Shown in pieces: positions 9,049 to 17,702 of a stretch of 64,000 nucleotides of DNA. Where the stretch lies: assembly GCF_014205255.1 (NCBI RefSeq), contig NZ_JACHNE010000001.1, positions 2,604,001-2,668,000 on the forward strand, read 5' to 3'. Every line of letters begins with the position of its first letter. Positions within the stretch are counted from its first letter, which is position 1. The notes beneath the pieces are model-generated. The model ran no database searches. It was not told the DNA's origin and was given only the letters and a program-made list of their open reading frames with translations. The position numbers were made by a program, and so were the translations under genes. Source of the stretch: Streptomyces caelestis (GTDB lineage Bacteria; Actinomycetota; Actinomycetes; Streptomycetales; Streptomycetaceae).

Positions 9049-9336
9049 GTGGCACACACCTTCGCAGAGCTCGTGGAGAAGCAGCGCGCGGCGGACGAGG
9101 CGTACGCCCGCGTGCGGCAACTGCAGGACGCGTACGGTCCCCCCACCCAGACCAAGTGGAGCGCCCAGCAGACCACCACGTGGGAGACCGCCTGGCGCGC
9201 CTGGCGCGACCTCGCCCGCGACGTGCAGGCAGCGGTGACCGCGTACGCGAAGCAGGAGGGCACACCCCGCCAGGAAGTCGAGGCGCGGGTGAAGGAGGCG
9301 GTACGGCACGGGGGCCCCGGCGGGAACGAGGACTAG
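9049..9336 (+). CDS. Small conserved hypothetical protein
   Basis: A 95-residue, mainly helical, charged protein (AHTFAELVEKQRAADEAYARVRQLQDAYG at the start). The GTG at 9049 is chosen because AAGGAT sits 8 bp upstream; an in-frame ATG at 9004 lacks a ribosome site. No signal peptide or membrane span is present. It precedes the amidase gene by 63 bp on the same strand. Function unknown. Confidence 0.6.
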   Translation: MAHTFAELVEKQRAADEAYARVRQLQDAYGPPTQTKWSAQQTTTWETAWRAWRDLARDVQAAVTAYAKQEGTPRQEVEARVKEAVRHGGPGGNED

Positions 9337-9399
9337 CCGCCACCCGTTGGCCCGTCCTCGACCCGCTGCCCCCCGCGGACGGCCGCTAGGGTGGCACAC

Positions 9400-10359
9400 G
9401 TGTCGTACGTAGGCCCGGACTTCGAACCTCCCCAGCCCCGCCGCTCCCGCCGCGGCCCCCTGACCGTCGCGCTCGCCGCGCTGGTGCCCGGGGCGCTGCT
9501 CGGCTGGCTCGTGTACGAGACGGCGGGCGGCTCGGGGGACGGAGGCGGCTCGGGTCAGGCGACCGTGCGGTCCTCCCCGCCTTCCGCGCCCTCCGCGTCG
9601 GGCGCGCCCACCGACGACGGCAAGAAGCCGAGCACCGCGCGGACACCGACGGCGTCCTCGACCTCCGCGCCCGCCCCGGCCTCCGGCCCGCTCAAGGGGA
9701 AGGTCGTCGTCATCGACCCCGGGCACAACCCGGAGAACTTCCAGCACCCGTCCGAGATCAACCGCAAGGTGAACATCGGGACGAACTGGAAGGAGTGCGA
9801 CACCACGGGCACCTCCACCAACGACGGTTACACCGAGGCGAAGTTCACCCTGGACGTGGCGCACCGGATGCGCACGCTCCTCGAAGCGCAGGGCGCCACG
9901 GTGAAGCTGACGCAGGACGGCGACCGGCCGTACGGCCCCTGCGTGGACGAGCGGGCCCGGATCGGCAACGAGGCGAAGGCCGACGCCGTCGTCTCGGTCC
10001 ACGCGGACGGCTCGGGCACCGGCAACCGCGGCTTCCACGTCATCCTGCCCGGCGCTGTCCACGCGGGCGCCGCCGACACCCGCGCGATCGTCGGCCCCTC
10101 CCGCGACCTCGGCGAGCGCGTCGCGGGCCGCTTCGTGGCCGTCACGGGCAGCGCGCCGTCCAACTACATCGGCGACGGCACCGGTCTCGTCACGCGTAAG
10201 GACCTGGGCGGTCTCAATCTGTCAACGGTTCCCAAGGTGTTCATCGAGTGCGGCAACATGCGCGATAGCAAGGACGCGGCGCTGCTGACCAGCGGCGCGT
10301 GGCGGCAGAAGGCGGCGCAAGGGATCTCTGAGGGAATCGTGCGTTTCCTGCGCGGGTAG
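9400..10359 (+). CDS. N-acetylmuramoyl-L-alanine amidase (Amidase_3), membrane-anchored
   Basis: About 319 residues. A positively charged N-terminus is followed by a single hydrophobic segment (LTVALAALVPGALLGWLVY), then a Ser/Pro/Thr-rich spacer, then an Amidase_3 domain from about residue 100. The zinc ligands and catalytic residues are visible: His in VVIDPGHNPE, Glu in GYTEAKFTLD, His in VSVHADG, and the C-terminal Glu in VFIECGNM. It would cleave the amide between MurNAc and the stem peptide outside the membrane. The GTG at 9400 is used because AGGGTGG lies just upstream; GTG 9391 is an alternative. Confidence 0.9.
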   Translation: MSYVGPDFEPPQPRRSRRGPLTVALAALVPGALLGWLVYETAGGSGDGGGSGQATVRSSPPSAPSASGAPTDDGKKPSTARTPTASSTSAPAPASGPLKGKVVVIDPGHNPENFQHPSEINRKVNIGTNWKECDTTGTSTNDGYTEAKFTLDVAHRMRTLLEAQGATVKLTQDGDRPYGPCVDERARIGNEAKADAVVSVHADGSGTGNRGFHVILPGAVHAGAADTRAIVGPSRDLGERVAGRFVAVTGSAPSNYIGDGTGLVTRKDLGGLNLSTVPKVFIECGNMRDSKDAALLTSGAWRQKAAQGISEGIVRFLRG

Positions 10360-10521
10360 CTCTCGGCAGGCTGATCCGGGCGGACACCCTGGTCGGGCGG
10401 ACGATAGTGTCCGTTCGTACGATGAGGGGCTACCCCCACGCTTCACACCGGGGCCTGACGGCGACATGGTGACAGCGGCGCCTCTACCGACGACGAGACG
10501 ACCTACGAAGGACCGACTGAA

Positions 10522-11376
10522 GTGAATATCCGCTCCCTCACTCGAGGCGACGGCGTGGTGATCGGTGCAGCGGTGTTGCTGTTGATCGCGTCGTTCCTCG
10601 ACCTGTACTCGTTCGACAATGTCCCCGACAGCGTCGACCTCCCCAGCCTGTGGGGAAGCGGTCCGGTCGTGTTCAGCGTCGTACTGGCGGGGATCATCGG
10701 CGCCGCGCTGGTCGTCGTCGCCCGGGGACTGCCGCAGGTCCCGAAGATCGCGGGGCTCGAACTCGGCCAGCTCGGCGCCGCCTTCACCGTGTTCGCCGCC
10801 TGGAGCGCGCTCGGCAACATCGTCGACGTGCCCGGCGGCTTCGACAACATCGGCAGCAACGGGAGCGAGGGTGCTCCGAGCCCCGGCATCGGCCTGATCC
10901 TCGCCCTCGTCGCCACGCTGCTGCTGGCCGCCGCCGCCCTCGCCACGCCTCTCGTCCCGGCCCTCAAGGGCGCCCTTCTCCCGGCTCCCCGCCCGGCCGC
11001 CCCGCAGCCCTACGGCGCCCAGCCCCCCGGCGGTTACGGCTACCCCGGCGCCCAGCAGCCGGGCGGCTACGGCCACCCCCAGCCGGGACAGCCCGGGCCC
11101 GGGCAGCCGGGTCAGCCGTACGGCGGCCAGCCCCAGCCGCAGCCCCAGCAGGCCCAGGCCCCGCAGCCCCCGGCCGGGGACTTCTCGCCGTTCTGGTTCG
11201 CGGTGCCGGTCCCGCGCCCGCTGTTCGCCGAGGACGGCTCGCCGACGCCGATCGCCGAACTCGCCCCGGGTACCTGGTACCTGGCCGTCGAGCAGCGCGG
11301 CGCGGCCCTGGTCGCGCAGACGCAGGACGGCCGCCGCGGTGTCCTGCAGGACACGTCGGGCATCCAGCGCGGCTGA
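10522..11376 (+). CDS. Four-TM membrane protein with Gly/Pro/Gln/Tyr-rich cytoplasmic tail (DUF5336-like)
   Basis: A 284-residue protein. Four hydrophobic segments fill residues about 12-150, followed by a low-complexity stretch with repeated PGGYGYPGAQQ/PGGYGHPQ units (about 165-215), then a compact C-terminal piece ending RRGVLQDTSGIQRG. GAAGGACC precedes the GTG start. Similar architecture occurs in actinobacterial DUF5336 proteins of unknown function; membership is from pattern only. It follows the amidase on the same strand after 162 bp. Confidence 0.65.
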   Translation: MNIRSLTRGDGVVIGAAVLLLIASFLDLYSFDNVPDSVDLPSLWGSGPVVFSVVLAGIIGAALVVVARGLPQVPKIAGLELGQLGAAFTVFAAWSALGNIVDVPGGFDNIGSNGSEGAPSPGIGLILALVATLLLAAAALATPLVPALKGALLPAPRPAAPQPYGAQPPGGYGYPGAQQPGGYGHPQPGQPGPGQPGQPYGGQPQPQPQQAQAPQPPAGDFSPFWFAVPVPRPLFAEDGSPTPIAELAPGTWYLAVEQRGAALVAQTQDGRRGVLQDTSGIQRG

Positions 11377-11392
11377 GCCCCTGAACGACGTA

Positions 11393-11422
11393 CGGCCCCT
11401 CGCCCTTCCGGGTGGGGGGCCG
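11393..11422 (+). terminator. Hairpin terminator
   Basis: CGGCCCC-tcgcccttccgggtg-GGGGCCG forms a strong GC stem just after the stop codon at 11376, with further TAC/GTA pairing outside. There is no U-tract, as is usual in this genus. Confidence 0.55.
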
Positions 11423-11472
11423 TTGCCGTACAGTCGTCGCCCCGTCAGCTGACGCACCGTCAGGAGGCAGGC

Positions 11473-12486
11473 ATGCGGCTCGGTCTCGCGCTCGGCTACT
11501 GGGGCCGCGGCCCTTCCCCCGACCACGTGCCGCTCGCGCGGGAGGCCGAGCGGCTGGGCTACGACTCGGTGTGGACGGCGGAGTCGTGGGGCTCGGACGC
11601 GTTCACACCGCTCGCCTGGATCGCGGCGCACACCTCCCGCATCCGGCTGGGCACGGCCGTCGCGCAGATGGCGGCCCGCCCGCCGACCACGACCGCCATG
11701 CACGCGCTGACCCTGGACCACCTCTCCGGCGGCCGCCTGCTGCTGGGCCTCGGACTGTCCGGCCCGCAGGTCGTCGAGGGCTGGTACGGCCGCCCGTTCC
11801 CGAAGTCGCCGCTGACCGCCACCCGGGAGTACGTCGACGTCGTACGGCAGGTACTGCGCCGCGAGGCCCCGGTCGAGTCGGCCGGCCGTTTCCACGCCCA
11901 CCCCTACCGGGGCCCGGACGCCACCGGCCTGGGCAAGCCCCTCAAGCCGATCACCCATCCGCTCCGCCCGGACCTGCCGATCCTGCTCGGCGCGGAGGGG
12001 CCGAAGAACGTCGCCCAGACGATCCGGATCGCCGACGGCTGGCTGCCGCTGTACTGGTCGCCGACCCGGCCGGAGGTCTACGGCCCCGCCGTGCGCGAAC
12101 TCCCGGAGAACTTCCTCGTCGCGCCCCTGGCCCAGGCCCGGGTCTGCGACGACGTCACCGAGGGCCTGCTGCCCGTCAAGGCGATGCTCGGCTTCTACAT
12201 CGGCGGCATGGGGCACGCGGCCCGCAACTTCCACGCCGACCTCATGGCCCGCATGGGGTACGAGGAGGAAGCCCGCCGCATCCAGGAGTTGTTCCTGGCC
12301 GGCCGCCGGGAGGAGGCCGTCCTCGCCGTCCCCGACGCCTTCGCCGACGAGATCTCCCTGGTCGGGCCGCGCGAACGCATCGCGGAGCGACTGGAGTTGT
12401 GGCGCAGGGGTCCGGTGACCGACCTCCTCGCTCTCGCACCCGACCCGCACACCCTGCGCGTGCTCGCCGAGCTCAACTCCCGGTGA
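11473..12486 (+). CDS. LLM-class F420-dependent oxidoreductase
   Basis: A 337-residue luciferase-like TIM barrel. The N-terminus MRLGLALGYWGRGPSP and the stretches GYDSVWTAESWGSDAFTPLAWIAA, RIRLGTAVAQMAARPP, LDHLSGGRLLLGLGLSGPQVVEGWYG and ILLGAEGPKNV are the usual signatures of the F420-dependent group. It would pass hydride between F420 and an unknown substrate. CAGGAGGC sits just upstream of the ATG. It is convergent with the membrane protein at 12497; only 10 bp separate the stops. Confidence 0.85.
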   Translation: MRLGLALGYWGRGPSPDHVPLAREAERLGYDSVWTAESWGSDAFTPLAWIAAHTSRIRLGTAVAQMAARPPTTTAMHALTLDHLSGGRLLLGLGLSGPQVVEGWYGRPFPKSPLTATREYVDVVRQVLRREAPVESAGRFHAHPYRGPDATGLGKPLKPITHPLRPDLPILLGAEGPKNVAQTIRIADGWLPLYWSPTRPEVYGPAVRELPENFLVAPLAQARVCDDVTEGLLPVKAMLGFYIGGMGHAARNFHADLMARMGYEEEARRIQELFLAGRREEAVLAVPDAFADEISLVGPRERIAERLELWRRGPVTDLLALAPDPHTLRVLAELNSR

Positions 12487-12496
12487 GCGGCGGCGG

Positions 12497-13246
12497 TCAC
12501 CAGAAGATCGCGATCGCCTCCAGCGTCACCTCGCGGGTGTCCTCGCGCCAGCCGGTCATCTTGCCGAGGCAGCGGGCCGTGAAGGTGCCGGCCGGGATCG
12601 AGCGGCGCGCGTTCCCGGGGGCCACGACGCGCATGTACACCGGGGGCTGCTCCTCGCCGTACTCGGCCCGCAGCTCGAATCCCTCCGCCACGTCCGGCAC
12701 GCGGGTGAAGACGCCTTTGACCGAGACGAATTCGCCGATGCGGCTCAGGGTCACCGCACGGCCGTCCGCGAGGTTGTCGGCGAGGTTCCGGTTCGGGACG
12801 ACGGTCAGGGTGGTCAGGTCGGCGTGGACGATGGCGTCGGCCCGGTCGAAGGCCTCCATGACCACGCCGATCACGTTGATCGGTTTGTCCTTGCGCACGA
12901 ACTTGCGGAACGTCTCCTGGCTGACGTCCCGCTTCAGCCGGAACCGGAACAGCCACGACAGCACCCGGCTCCAGGCGCCGACACTCGTGTCGACCTTCGT
13001 CCGCAGCTCGACGGCCTCCTCCAGCGCGGACCGGTAGTTGCCGAGCTCGTACAGGTCCATCACCGCCTGCTCGTCCAGGTACAGGCAGATGCTGTACGCC
13101 GACTGCCAGCGCCGCATGTGCCTGCGCCGCTCCCGGGCATGGCGCACGAGGACCACCGCGAGCACCAGCACGCCGGCGGCCGTCACCAGCCAGACCGTCA
13201 TCCACGGCCACCAAAGGCTCCACCACAGTGCGTCAGTGACAGCCAC
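12497..13246 (-). CDS. Single-pass membrane protein, third gene of the VWA/solute-binding operon
   Basis: A 249-residue protein. A membrane span near the N-terminus (WMTVWLVTAAGVLVLAVVLV) is followed by basic residues and a cytoplasmic domain of mixed fold with no recognised family. The GTG at 13246 is preferred since AAGGAG lies 4 bp upstream, inside the end of the VWA gene, and the two reading frames overlap by 14 bp. Translational coupling to the VWA lipoprotein is therefore likely. Function unknown. Confidence 0.7.
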   Translation of the reverse strand: MAVTDALWWSLWWPWMTVWLVTAAGVLVLAVVLVRHARERRRHMRRWQSAYSICLYLDEQAVMDLYELGNYRSALEEAVELRTKVDTSVGAWSRVLSWLFRFRLKRDVSQETFRKFVRKDKPINVIGVVMEAFDRADAIVHADLTTLTVVPNRNLADNLADGRAVTLSRIGEFVSVKGVFTRVPDVAEGFELRAEYGEEQPPVYMRVVAPGNARRSIPAGTFTARCLGKMTGWREDTREVTLEAIAIFW

Positions 13247-14798
13247 GGATCTCCTTGAAGGCCTCGGAAAGGGACGAGCCGGCGGCGTCCACCATCCGTC
13301 CGCCCGTCCTCGCCGCCGCGCGCCGCAGTTCGCCTGCGTCGGCCTCGCCGAAGTGGACGGGGTAGGTGTGGACGGCGTCGCGCACGGCGGCGGGCAGCGC
13401 CTTGTGGCGGCGTACGAACTCCGCATAGGACAGGCCCGCGTTGTTCTCGCCGTCCGTCATCAGGACGAGTGAGAGGGAGCGGTCGGGGTCGGCGGCCAGT
13501 TCCCGGGCGGCGGTGCGGTAGCCGTGGTCGAGGGCGGACCACACGGCGGTGGCGTCGCCGTAGCCGCCCCGGGCGACGGTGCCGGCGAGGGCGGCCAGGT
13601 CCCTCGGGCCGGTGACGGTGACGGTCTTCTCCTCCAGCACCCGGCGGCCGAACCGGACGACGGTCAGCCGTTCACCCCGGTAGAAGCGGGTGAACTTGCC
13701 GGAGGCGGAGGGATCCGCGCCGCTGAGTCCGGCGAAGGCCTCGCGCAGGGCGGCCATCCGGGCGCCGCGCATCGAGCCGGAGAAGTCGAGCAGGAAGACC
13801 ACCTGGCTCGTGGTGCGGCGGTCGGGGTCGCCGTAGTCCGCCAACAGGGTTTCGACGACGGCGGGACGGTCCGGGTAGAAGAGCGCGTTGCCGACCGGTT
13901 CGCGCAGCCGCGGGTCCCGGGTGACTGTCGTGTTCACGGGGCGGCGCAGCGTGTGCCGCATGATCTGCCGCTGCACCGAGTCGCGCCGCAGCCACTGCGT
14001 GACCTTGTCGTACGCGGTGCGGTGGGCCGGGTTCAGCAGGAGCAGCGGGAAGTCCGCCAGGACCATGCCGTCTTCGGGGCGCACGACCTCCAGGCGGTCG
14101 TCGAGGCGGTCGGTGGCGTTGAGGGCGAGCAGATCGGACTCGTACGTGATGAGGGCGTTGGCCTCGTCCTGGTGATCGACGTAGGAGTCGACGAGGGCGG
14201 GGCCGGTGTCGGCGGTGAGGGTCTGGCCGGAGCGGAAGCCGCGCAGCCGGTCGCAGGAGACGTCCTCGGGGCGCAGCGCGGCTCCGGTGCCGGCCGCGGC
14301 AGTGGCGACGCCGACGAGGGCGGCGAGCCCGCTGCCGGCGTGCCGGGGATCGGCCATGCCGAAGCGGACGGTGCCCGTGGCGGCGGCGTCCGCGATGTCC
14401 GCCCAGGTGAGCCGGGAGCCGGGCACCTGGGCGCGCAGCTTCCGTGCCACGTCCGGCTTCAGGCCGATGACGACGGGGGACGTCATCGTGGGCGTGCGCT
14501 GCAGCCCCCGGGTCGCGCTCTTGTCGGTGAGACGCAGATAGCGGTCGGACGACAGCCACGCGAGGTCGTACCTGTCGCGGTCCGGGGTCTTCGTCTCGGC
14601 GTCGGCCCGGTGGTCCAGGCGCAGGTCGACACCGGTCTCGTCCTTCAACTCTCCCAGCAGCGGGGCGAGTACGGCGAGGTCGGGACCGGCGAGCACGCGC
14701 AGCCGGACCGTGCCGTCGCCGTCGTCGCCCGAGCAGGCGGTGAGCAAGGTGGTGACGAGCGCCAGGCAGAGCGCCAGCAGGCCCGCGCCGCGCCTCAC
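13233..14798 (-). CDS. Lipoprotein with solute-binding domain and VWA domain
   Basis: A 521-residue protein. The signal peptide ends in a lipobox (LVTTLLTACSG). Residues about 30-310 resemble a periplasmic solute-binding fold (SBP_bac_11-like: VRLRVLAGPDLAVLAPLLGEL at the start, then ALITYESDLLALN). A VWA domain follows with the MIDAS DFSGSMRGARM and the later TDGENNAG loop. The start overlaps the previous gene's stop as GTGA, so it is coupled to it. The membrane-bound ligand-binding plus metal-dependent adhesion design suggests surface sensing or assembly, but no substrate can be named. Confidence 0.8.
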   Translation of the reverse strand: MRRGAGLLALCLALVTTLLTACSGDDGDGTVRLRVLAGPDLAVLAPLLGELKDETGVDLRLDHRADAETKTPDRDRYDLAWLSSDRYLRLTDKSATRGLQRTPTMTSPVVIGLKPDVARKLRAQVPGSRLTWADIADAAATGTVRFGMADPRHAGSGLAALVGVATAAAGTGAALRPEDVSCDRLRGFRSGQTLTADTGPALVDSYVDHQDEANALITYESDLLALNATDRLDDRLEVVRPEDGMVLADFPLLLLNPAHRTAYDKVTQWLRRDSVQRQIMRHTLRRPVNTTVTRDPRLREPVGNALFYPDRPAVVETLLADYGDPDRRTTSQVVFLLDFSGSMRGARMAALREAFAGLSGADPSASGKFTRFYRGERLTVVRFGRRVLEEKTVTVTGPRDLAALAGTVARGGYGDATAVWSALDHGYRTAARELAADPDRSLSLVLMTDGENNAGLSYAEFVRRHKALPAAVRDAVHTYPVHFGEADAGELRRAAARTGGRMVDAAGSSLSEAFKEIRGCH

Positions 14799-16051
14799 CG
14801 GCTGCCCGTCCGGTCCGGGCAGTCTCCGACGACCTCGATCATCTTCTCCAGCAGGGGCAGGCTGGGCAGGACCGCGCGGGTGTCGTCGGAGGAGGTGGTG
14901 GGCACCGGGATCTGCCGCTCGGTGAGGAACCGGGTGAGCTCGTCGCTGGTCGCGCCGCTGGTGGCGTTGCGGGCCCGGAAGCCCAGCTCCATGGCGCGGT
15001 GCTGGAGTTCGGGGTCCGTGCTGATCAGTTCGCCGAGCCGGGCGCCGTCGCCGGTCAGCGCGACGAGCTGGGGTTCGGTGACGAAGCGTGTGGACGGGTA
15101 GAGCAGGACGCGCTCGTCGTCGGTCGTGCCCTTCTCGGCCTGGTGCCCGATCTGGTGGGCGAGGAACTGGTGCTCGTAGATCACCGAGATCGGGGCGATG
15201 CTCGGCCCGTCGGGGGACAGATACGTTTCGGCCCGTTCGGAGGACGGCAGTCCTTGCTCGACGAGGAGCGGCTTGATCTTCCGGGCGAGCTGCTCGGCCT
15301 CGGCCCCGTTGTCCGGCGCGTCGTTCCCGTGCTCGACGAACGCCACGAGTCCGAGGTAGGTGCCGGCGGAGTTGGACTCGCAGATGTCCGAGGTCTGGGC
15401 GAGGATCTTGTTGCCGTTGCGGACGCGGTCCTTGCGGTCGATCTCGTCCCAGCGGTAGCCGCCCTTGGAATCGCGCTGGACCACCCTGTTCTTACCGAGC
15501 GTCCTCTTGCCGTGCGCGAGATCGAGGAACTTCCGCATGTCGAGGGTGTAGTACATCGGCCGGCCGCCCGGGCCCGGCAGGCGCGTCGCGACGCCTTCGA
15601 CCCTGAGCACCTCGGCGTAGTCCCGGTAGGTGGCCAGCACGATGGGGCTGACGAACGGGCGGTACAGCAGCACCGGACGGTTCGCCCGGGCGCGCTCCCG
15701 GCTGATCAGGTCGGCGGCCGGCTGGCCGGAGGGGAAGACGACGTCGTACCCCTCGTAGTCCTGCTTGGCGATCTCACGCGAGCCCATGTTGGTGATGTGC
15801 ACGCGGAAGCCGTGCTTCATGAGCAGCCGCTCGACCACGGGGTCCTGGAAGAAATCCCTCTTCGAGGCCATCTTGGCCTCTATGGTGACCACTTGCCGCA
15901 GCGGCAGCAGCAGGTTCCCGGAGGTCACGAGCAGGACCAGACCGATGACCGGGACGGGCAGCGCCGACGCCAGCGCTCTGCGCAGGCGTCGGCGCGGGGG
16001 TCTGGTGACGGTTAACCGCGGCTCTTCGGTAGCGGGTCTGTTCGCGGGCAC
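14795..16051 (-). CDS. Membrane-anchored substrate-binding-like protein, first gene of the VWA operon; TTA codon
   Basis: About 418 residues from the GTG at 16051. A basic N-terminus leads into a membrane span (ALPVPVIGLVLLVTSGNLLLPL) and a large extracellular domain with solute-binding-like features (GYDVVFPSGQPAADLISRER, then NRPVLLYRPFVSPIVLATY). An open frame continues upstream to 16243, but the GTG has GGGGGAG 6 bp in front, supplied by a 24-nt poly-G run. Codon 13 is TTA (16013-16015, minus strand), so translation should depend on the bldA tRNA. This makes the whole coupled operon a possible developmental target. Ligand unknown. Confidence 0.7.
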   Translation of the reverse strand: MPANRPATEEPRLTVTRPPRRRLRRALASALPVPVIGLVLLVTSGNLLLPLRQVVTIEAKMASKRDFFQDPVVERLLMKHGFRVHITNMGSREIAKQDYEGYDVVFPSGQPAADLISRERARANRPVLLYRPFVSPIVLATYRDYAEVLRVEGVATRLPGPGGRPMYYTLDMRKFLDLAHGKRTLGKNRVVQRDSKGGYRWDEIDRKDRVRNGNKILAQTSDICESNSAGTYLGLVAFVEHGNDAPDNGAEAEQLARKIKPLLVEQGLPSSERAETYLSPDGPSIAPISVIYEHQFLAHQIGHQAEKGTTDDERVLLYPSTRFVTEPQLVALTGDGARLGELISTDPELQHRAMELGFRARNATSGATSDELTRFLTERQIPVPTTSSDDTRAVLPSLPLLEKMIEVVGDCPDRTGSR

Positions 16052-16058
16052 CTGCGCT

Positions 16059-16082
16059 CCCCCCCCCCCCCCCCCCCCCCCC
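16059..16082. repeat. Homopolymer of 24 C (24 G on the coding strand)
   Basis: An uninterrupted run of 24 C on the plus strand. On the minus strand it becomes poly-G ending in GGGGGAGCGCAG directly before the GTG at 16051, so its edge is the likely Shine-Dalgarno site. Runs of this length are prone to slippage and also to sequencing error. Confidence 0.9.
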
Positions 16083-16259
16083 GTGACACCTGCGTTCTCC
16101 CGTGTGGCCGGGCCAGGATCGTCGGTGATGCGGGTGTACCCCGAACGGCCCTTCCGGGAACGTCGGTTGAACACGGGAAGAAGCGCACGGCGAAGGCCGG
16201 TGGGGCGCGGCGCACCATGGGCCGGGTTTGAACCGGGTTTCACGGGCTACCCGGTTGGC

Positions 16260-16553
16260 ATGTCCCCTCGATATCGCAACGGTGCGAATCAGGCCGGCAC
16301 GATCATCGCGGTCGTCGCCGACATCATGGCCCTCATCCTGGGCCTGTGGATTCTGATGTACCTGCTGGACGCGAACCGGGCGAACGACTTCGTCCAGTTC
16401 ATCCACGACGCGGCCCGCTGGCTGGCGGGTTGGTCCCACGACCTCTTCACGTTCGACGAGGCCTGGGCCCGAGTGGTCGCCGGCTATGGCCTGGCAGCAG
16501 TGGTCTACCTGTTCGTGGGCCACGCGATCGCCAATCGCGCACACCGGCACTGA
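16260..16553 (+). CDS. Small two-TM conserved membrane protein
   Basis: 97 residues. Two membrane spans (TIIAVVADIMALILGLWILMYLL and VVAGYGLAAVVYLFVGHAIA) bracket an amphipathic middle with several Trp/His. The ATG at 16260 is chosen since the frame upstream overlaps the VWA operon's control region. It ends next to the dispersed repeat at 16556. Function unknown. Confidence 0.6.
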   Translation: MSPRYRNGANQAGTIIAVVADIMALILGLWILMYLLDANRANDFVQFIHDAARWLAGWSHDLFTFDEAWARVVAGYGLAAVVYLFVGHAIANRAHRH

Positions 16554-16555
16554 TG

Positions 16556-16631
16556 CCCCAGGGGCGCGGGGAACTGCGCGAGCAACCACCCACAACCCGC
16601 GCCCGCCAACCCCCCACAACCACCCGAGCTC
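16556..16631. repeat. Dispersed Streptomyces-type repeat, copy A (intergenic)
   Basis: It begins CCCCAGGGGCGCGGGGAACT and ends with an ACAACC-rich run and CCCGAGCT. The same start, ACCC-rich run and CCCGAG end recur at 31573 and 62262. Here it fills the space between two convergent genes and may serve as a terminator. Confidence 0.6.
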
Positions 16632-17702
16632 CTAGGCGCAGCAGTCCGACTCCAGCCCCAGTGGCAGGCCTTCGCCGCCGAAGACCCGGCACGTGGCCTC
16701 ATGACCCCCCAGCGCGGCGACGGCCAGCAACAGCGACCCGGCCGTCCAGGTGGTCAGTTCCAGCGGCCAGATCGCCTTGTCCTCGAAGACGTACCCCGTC
16801 CAGTACAGCCCGCTCTCCGGATCGCGCAGGTGCTGGATCGACTGGAGGACCTCCAGCGCGCGGTCCGACTCCCCCATCGCCCAGAGGGCCAGCGCCAGTT
16901 CGGCGGACTCACCGCCCGTCACCCACGGGTTGGGGACCACGCACCGCACCCCCAGTCCCGGGACGACGAACCGGTCCCAGTCCTCCTCGATGCGGGCCTT
17001 GGCCTCCGCACCGGTCAAGGCGCCGCCGAGCACGGGGTAGTACCAGTCCATCGAGTAACGGTTCTTGTCGAGGAACCGCTCGGGATGCCGGCGTATCGCG
17101 TGCCGCAGCGCGCCCGCCGCCAGCTCCCAGTCCGGTTGCGCCTCTTCACGCTGCTCGGCGATGGCCAGGGCGCACCGCAGCGCGTGGTGGATGGAGGAAC
17201 TGCCGGTGAGCAGGGCGTCCGCCGTGTCCGTGCCGTCGTCGTCGCGCCGCCAGCCGATCTGACCGCCCGGCTGCTGCAGGCGCAGCACGAACTCCACCGC
17301 CGCGTACACCGCCGGCCACATCCGCTCCAGGAACGTGTCGTCGCCGGTGGAGAGGTAGTGGTGCCAGACGCCGACGGCTATGTAGGCGACGAAGTTGGTC
17401 TCCCGGCCCCGGTCGGTGACGTCGGCGAAGTCTCCGTCCGCGTAGGCCGCGTACCAGGAGCCGTCCTCGTTCTGGTGCCGGGCCAGCCACAGGTAGGCCC
17501 GTTCGGCGGCCTCGTGTTCACCGGCCGCGTCGAGGGCCATCGCGGCCTCGACGTGGTCCCACGGGTCGAGGTGGTGCCCCCGGAACCAGGGGATCGCGCC
17601 GTCCTCGCGCTGTACGGCGAGGATGCCGGCGACGGTCGCGGCGGCCTGACCGGCGGTGAGGACCCCGGGCAGGACCAGGTGTTCCGTCCGGGAAGTCGTC
17701 AC
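16632..17702 (-). CDS. Alpha/alpha-barrel (prenyltransferase or GH15-like) protein of glycosyltransferase operon
   Basis: A 356-residue helical-repeat protein. Repeats such as VQREDGAIPWF, WLARHQNEDGSWYAAY and WPAVYAAVEFVLRLQ, and the tract DPWDHVEAAMAL, fit the alpha-toroid shared by GH15-type glycosidases and terpenoid cyclases; databases often name such proteins prenyltransferase. The GTG at 17702 overlaps the methyltransferase stop as GTGA, so the genes are coupled. Beside a GT4 enzyme, a glycan-active role is likelier than prenyl transfer, but no catalytic pair is assigned. It ends DCCA. Confidence 0.65.
   Translation of the reverse strand: MTTSRTEHLVLPGVLTAGQAAATVAGILAVQREDGAIPWFRGHHLDPWDHVEAAMALDAAGEHEAAERAYLWLARHQNEDGSWYAAYADGDFADVTDRGRETNFVAYIAVGVWHHYLSTGDDTFLERMWPAVYAAVEFVLRLQQPGGQIGWRRDDDGTDTADALLTGSSSIHHALRCALAIAEQREEAQPDWELAAGALRHAIRRHPERFLDKNRYSMDWYYPVLGGALTGAEAKARIEEDWDRFVVPGLGVRCVVPNPWVTGGESAELALALWAMGESDRALEVLQSIQHLRDPESGLYWTGYVFEDKAIWPLELTTWTAGSLLLAVAALGGHEATCRVFGGEGLPLGLESDCCA

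Noticed and set aside
10222..12450. 742-codon minus-strand open frame
   Set aside because: It runs antisense to the amidase end, the four-TM membrane protein and the LLM oxidoreductase, which have family motifs; high GC opens the opposite frame.
16085..16243. N-terminal extension of the first VWA-operon gene through the poly-G tract
   Set aside because: It would encode eight glycines and a Pro/Arg-rich lead without a ribosome site; the GTG at 16051 has a strong one. It is not fully excluded.
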